NCBI GenBank assembly: GCA_002371075.1
Contig: DFFS01000043.1
Span: 1-6,171, forward strand
Source: Christensenella sp. UBA3770
GTDB lineage: Bacteria > Bacillota > Clostridia > Christensenellales > CAG-1252
Direction: 5' to 3'
Length of the DNA: 6,171 bases
This document shows positions 4,426-6,171 of the stretch, in pieces. Position numbers and translations under genes: made by a program. Below the pieces are notes generated by a model. That model was not told where the DNA came from. It was given only the letters and a program-made list of their open reading frames with translations, and made no database searches. The first letter of the stretch is position 1, and each line of letters begins with the position of its first letter.

Positions 4426-5083
4426 AAGTGAAGTTTTCAAACGCAGGACGATCTTGTTTGATAAGCTTGAAAACTTCGGATTTTTCAAGCAAAACGACTC
4501 TTTTATTTACGAAAGAAAAATCTATGACGGAATGTTGGCGCGGATTATCGTTTACGACGATGGAAACGTTAAGGGCGACGTGATAGACGAGGACCTCAAT
4601 GAGCCGTACGTCAACTTCCGCCTGGATAATGCCGTCGGCGCCTTTGTTACCGGCGTAAGAAATGCATACGTTGCACTTTTAAACGAGATCGCGGAAGCTG
4701 TCACGGCGAAAAAACTGTATGACAAAGACCAAACCAACCGTATCGGCGCTTATATCGAACAAAAATATTCGGTAAAACCGGAATTTATGTGGAAAAAATT
4801 TCCCCACTTCGGCGTTTATCGGAATGCCGATTCAAAAAAGTGGTTTGCGATCATCATGGATATCGGTCGGGACAAGGTTTTTGCCGGAGAGAGCGGCGAG
4901 ATCGAGGTCATGAACCTAAAGCTTGATGATAAAGCGGAAGAATACCTGCGTTGCGGCGCGGCGCATCCGTCCTATCACATGAATCACAAAAGCTGGTTGA
5001 CCGTTGTGTTTGAGGACGGCGTTTCGGACCAAACGATTAAAGAAATGATCGAGATTTCTTTTGAAAACACAAAGAAAAGGTAG
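4418..5083 (+). CDS. MmcQ/YjbR family protein with N-terminal extension
   Basis: In this 221-aa product, the C-terminal half (about 118-216) is an MmcQ/YjbR domain (CyaY-like fold): MWKKFPHFGVYRNADSKKWF (124-143), the AIIMDI strand (144-149), LRCGAAHPSYHMNHKSWLTV (177-196) and a final helix. Family members are about 110-130 aa and are annotated as possible DNA-binding proteins; their real function is unclear. The first 100 or so residues form an extra region with acidic beta segments (IIVYDDGNVKGDVIDED, 43-59) and a helix around 83-98. Similar longer versions occur in Firmicutes. The start is well defined: AAGGAGG at 4405-4411, 6 nt before the ATG, the strongest site in the operon. It overlaps the Gx-family gene by 8 nt and is the last gene before the terminator. 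A functional tie to the flavin genes is not evident. Confidence 0.82.
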   Translation: MLESEVFKRRTILFDKLENFGFFKQNDSFIYERKIYDGMLARIIVYDDGNVKGDVIDEDLNEPYVNFRLDNAVGAFVTGVRNAYVALLNEIAEAVTAKKLYDKDQTNRIGAYIEQKYSVKPEFMWKKFPHFGVYRNADSKKWFAIIMDIGRDKVFAGESGEIEVMNLKLDDKAEEYLRCGAAHPSYHMNHKSWLTVVFEDGVSDQTIKEMIEISFENTKKR

Positions 5084-5110
5084 TTTTCCTTCGTTTGCAA
5101 AAAAACATAA

Positions 5111-5135
5111 AAAAAGCGCCCTAACGGCGCTTTTT
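5111..5135. terminator. Bidirectional terminator between convergent genes
   Basis: A perfect 10-bp stem, AAAAAGCGCC (5111-5120) with GGCGCTTTTT (5126-5135), closes a 5-nt loop, so both strands have a GC stem followed by T residues. It ends the plus-strand operon and overlaps the last two bases of the convergent phosphodiesterase gene's stop codon (TAA at 5136-5134). Confidence 0.92.
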
Positions 5136-5889
5136 ATATAACTCGCGTTCTTTTTATATTGATCACGCTTTTTGCGTTGGGATCGGCGAGATAGCCCTCA
5201 AAAATGATGTTCTCGGCATAAGAGCGAGCCTTTTTTTCCAAAATCGGGTTTGTCACCGTCCAGGCAAGCACCTTGGGCGATTTGCCGCGCAGAATAATGG
5301 AGCGACGGTCGTTTAGGTGAGAGACCTGATAGGAAATGAAATCGGGGCGAATGCGATTTGACCAGTAAAGGGCAAAGCTCACAACGTCCGAGGCAAGGAT
5401 GCCGAGCGGCACGGTGGGCACGTGGCGACGATACCAAGAAAGGGCGGTGGGACTGAAGGACTGAATGGCGTAATCCCCTTGATAGTTTTCCAGTTCTTCC
5501 GCAACCCTTTCCGCAACGCGGGTGCGAACGTAGGTTTTGATCTCGATCAAAAGCCCCGTCCTGCCGTTGACGTAGTTTAAAACCTCACGGAAGGTGGGGA
5601 TGCGCTCGTTCACAAAGGGGAGGGTGTAGCGAGAGAGTTGCTCATAGGTAAGATCCTGCAATTCGACCCCTTCGCCAAAGATGCGCTCAAGCGTGTTGTC
5701 GTGATAAACGACAAGCTCGTCATCGGCAAGGATATGTACGTCGATCTCAATGTTGTAGCCCTTTTGAATGGCAGCTTCGTAGGCTGTCAGGCTGTTTTCG
5801 ATAATACCGCCGCCGTGCAGACCACGGTGCGCGATAGGCTTGTCGAACAGCCAGCTATGATCGATGACTTTTGGTTTGATTTTTGCCAT
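5134..5889 (-). CDS. Glycerophosphodiester phosphodiesterase family protein (cytoplasmic)
   Basis: The 251-aa product has the TIM-barrel GDPD signature: IAHRG (19-23, catalytic His21), ENS (31-33, where ENT is common), EID (48-50, metal-binding Glu and Asp), YHD (62-64, catalytic His63), LLIEIK (113-118, Glu116 and Lys118), and late barrel strands with QSFSPTAL (about 142-149) and AWTV. Such enzymes hydrolyse deacylated phospholipids (glycerophosphodiesters) to glycerol-3-phosphate and an alcohol, using Ca2+ or Mg2+. There is no signal peptide or membrane segment, so it should act in the cytoplasm on imported or internal substrate. The start is supported by AAGGAG (5903-5898), 8 nt upstream, and by a good promoter. 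The usual ITD near the end is replaced by IFEGYLAD, a mild deviation. It is a single-gene unit, divergent from lepA and convergent with the operon to its left. Confidence 0.92.
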   Translation of the reverse strand: MAKIKPKVIDHSWLFDKPIAHRGLHGGGIIENSLTAYEAAIQKGYNIEIDVHILADDELVVYHDNTLERIFGEGVELQDLTYEQLSRYTLPFVNERIPTFREVLNYVNGRTGLLIEIKTYVRTRVAERVAEELENYQGDYAIQSFSPTALSWYRRHVPTVPLGILASDVVSFALYWSNRIRPDFISYQVSHLNDRRSIILRGKSPKVLAWTVTNPILEKKARSYAENIIFEGYLADPNAKSVINIKRTRVI

Positions 5890-5912
5890 GACGAACGCTC
5901 CTTGTATTTAAT

Positions 5913-5940
5913 ATTATAGCACAAGTTTTGATTATGTAAA
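5913..5940 (-). promoter_or_regulatory. Promoter of the phosphodiesterase gene
   Basis: On the minus strand TTTACA (5940-5935), a 16-bp spacer and a perfect TATAAT (5918-5913) are preceded by TGTGC, close to an extended -10. The leader would be about 18 nt, carrying the AAGGAG site. Its -35 box is 3 bp from that of the divergent lepA promoter. Confidence 0.8.
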
Positions 5941-5948
5941 TACTTTAC
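5936..5948. repeat. Palindrome GTAAA-N3-TTTAC joining two divergent -35 boxes
   Basis: A perfect 5-bp inverted repeat with a 3-nt spacer is made from the -35 regions of the phosphodiesterase and lepA promoters. It may simply follow from two similar -35 boxes placed back to back, or may be an operator half-site pair. Confidence 0.5.
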
Positions 5949-5972
5949 CTCATAAAAAAAATATTATATAAT
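5944..5972 (+). promoter_or_regulatory. Probable lepA promoter
   Basis: TTTACC at 5944-5949, a 17-bp spacer and TATAAT at 5967-5972 point towards lepA. A start near 5979 would place the GCGGC/GCCGC hairpin (5980-5993) at the very 5' end of the mRNA, in a leader of about 25 nt. Confidence 0.7.
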
Positions 5973-5979
5973 AACTTAT

Positions 5980-5993
5980 GCGGCAAACGCCGC
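5980..5993 (+). other. Small hairpin in the lepA leader
   Basis: GCGGC (5980-5984) pairs with GCCGC (5989-5993) around an AAAC loop, 10 nt before the lepA ATG and right at the predicted mRNA 5' end. It may stabilise the 5' end or affect ribosome access. No T-run follows, so it is not a terminator. Confidence 0.55.
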
Positions 5994-6003
5994 GTCGGAC
6001 AAT

Positions 6004-6171
6004 ATGGACAGGGATCATATCAGAAATTTTTGTATCATAGCGCACATCGATCACGGCAAAAGCACCCTTGCCGATCGCTTGATGGACGTTACGGGGACGG
6101 TTTTCGAACGGGAAGCGAAAGAACAGCTTCTTGACAATATGGAGATCGAACGCGAGCGCGGCATCACGATC
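6004..6171 (+). CDS. lepA: Elongation factor 4 (LepA), N-terminal 56 codons, cut by window edge
   Basis: The visible residues align with the start of the LepA/EF4 translational GTPase: RNFCIIAHIDHGKSTLADRL (7-26) contains the G1 P-loop AHIDHGKST, EREAKEQLLDNMEIERERG (35-53) is the typical LepA switch I approach, and RGITI (52-56) holds the G2 threonine. LepA binds the ribosome in the cytoplasm and is linked to initiation and back-translocation. The spacing from P-loop to RGITI and the AHIDHGKSTLADRL wording separate it from EF-G and from TypA. No in-frame start lies upstream in the leader, so ATG 6004 is chosen even though the only Shine-Dalgarno-like sequence is a weak GGAC at 5997-6000. The frame stays open to the window edge. 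Confidence 0.95.
   Translation, partial: MDRDHIRNFCIIAHIDHGKSTLADRLMDVTGTVFEREAKEQLLDNMEIERERGITI

Overview
The window looks like a bacterial chromosome of the Gram-positive, Clostridia-like kind. The signs are strong AAGGAGG-type ribosome binding sites, near-consensus TTGACA/TATAAT promoters, a DegV protein, an ApbE lipoprotein followed by a NusG-domain-II protein and a Gx-family membrane protein, and type IV pilus genes. Composition is moderate in GC with AT-rich intergenic stretches. I cannot name a genus.

Left part (1-1662): the 3' end of a pilT-like retraction ATPase gene runs in from the left and ends at a hairpin terminator. Facing it on the minus strand is a tRNA-Leu(GAG) gene with its own promoter. 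Downstream of the tRNA lies the most unusual feature of the window: a tandem array with an exact 160-bp period (two full copies plus a decayed partial copy). Each full unit carries the last 19 bases of the tRNA gene including CCA, a copy of the tRNA terminator and two further hairpins. The layout resembles the repeats behind tyrT in E. coli. To the right of the tRNA, a single-gene unit with a perfect-consensus promoter encodes a short type IV pilin and ends in a strong terminator.

Middle (1643-5135): a five-gene plus-strand operon with short overlaps or a 1-nt gap: a DegV-family lipid-binding protein, an ApbE-family flavin transferase lipoprotein, a NusG-domain-II membrane-anchored protein, a Gx-family membrane protein and an MmcQ/YjbR-family protein. 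Its likely promoter uses the 3' arm of the pilin terminator as its -35 element. The ApbE, NusG-II and Gx trio resembles the accessory part of extracytosolic flavinylation and electron-transfer loci, but no flavinylated carrier is encoded here.

Right part (5111-6171): a bidirectional terminator separates the operon from a convergent minus-strand glycerophosphodiester phosphodiesterase gene. That gene is divergent from lepA (elongation factor 4), of which only the first 56 codons are present. The two divergent promoters have -35 boxes 3 bp apart, forming a small palindrome.

The best candidate for something undescribed is the tRNA-Leu tail repeat array. All five differences between its two complete units fall in predicted hairpin loops.
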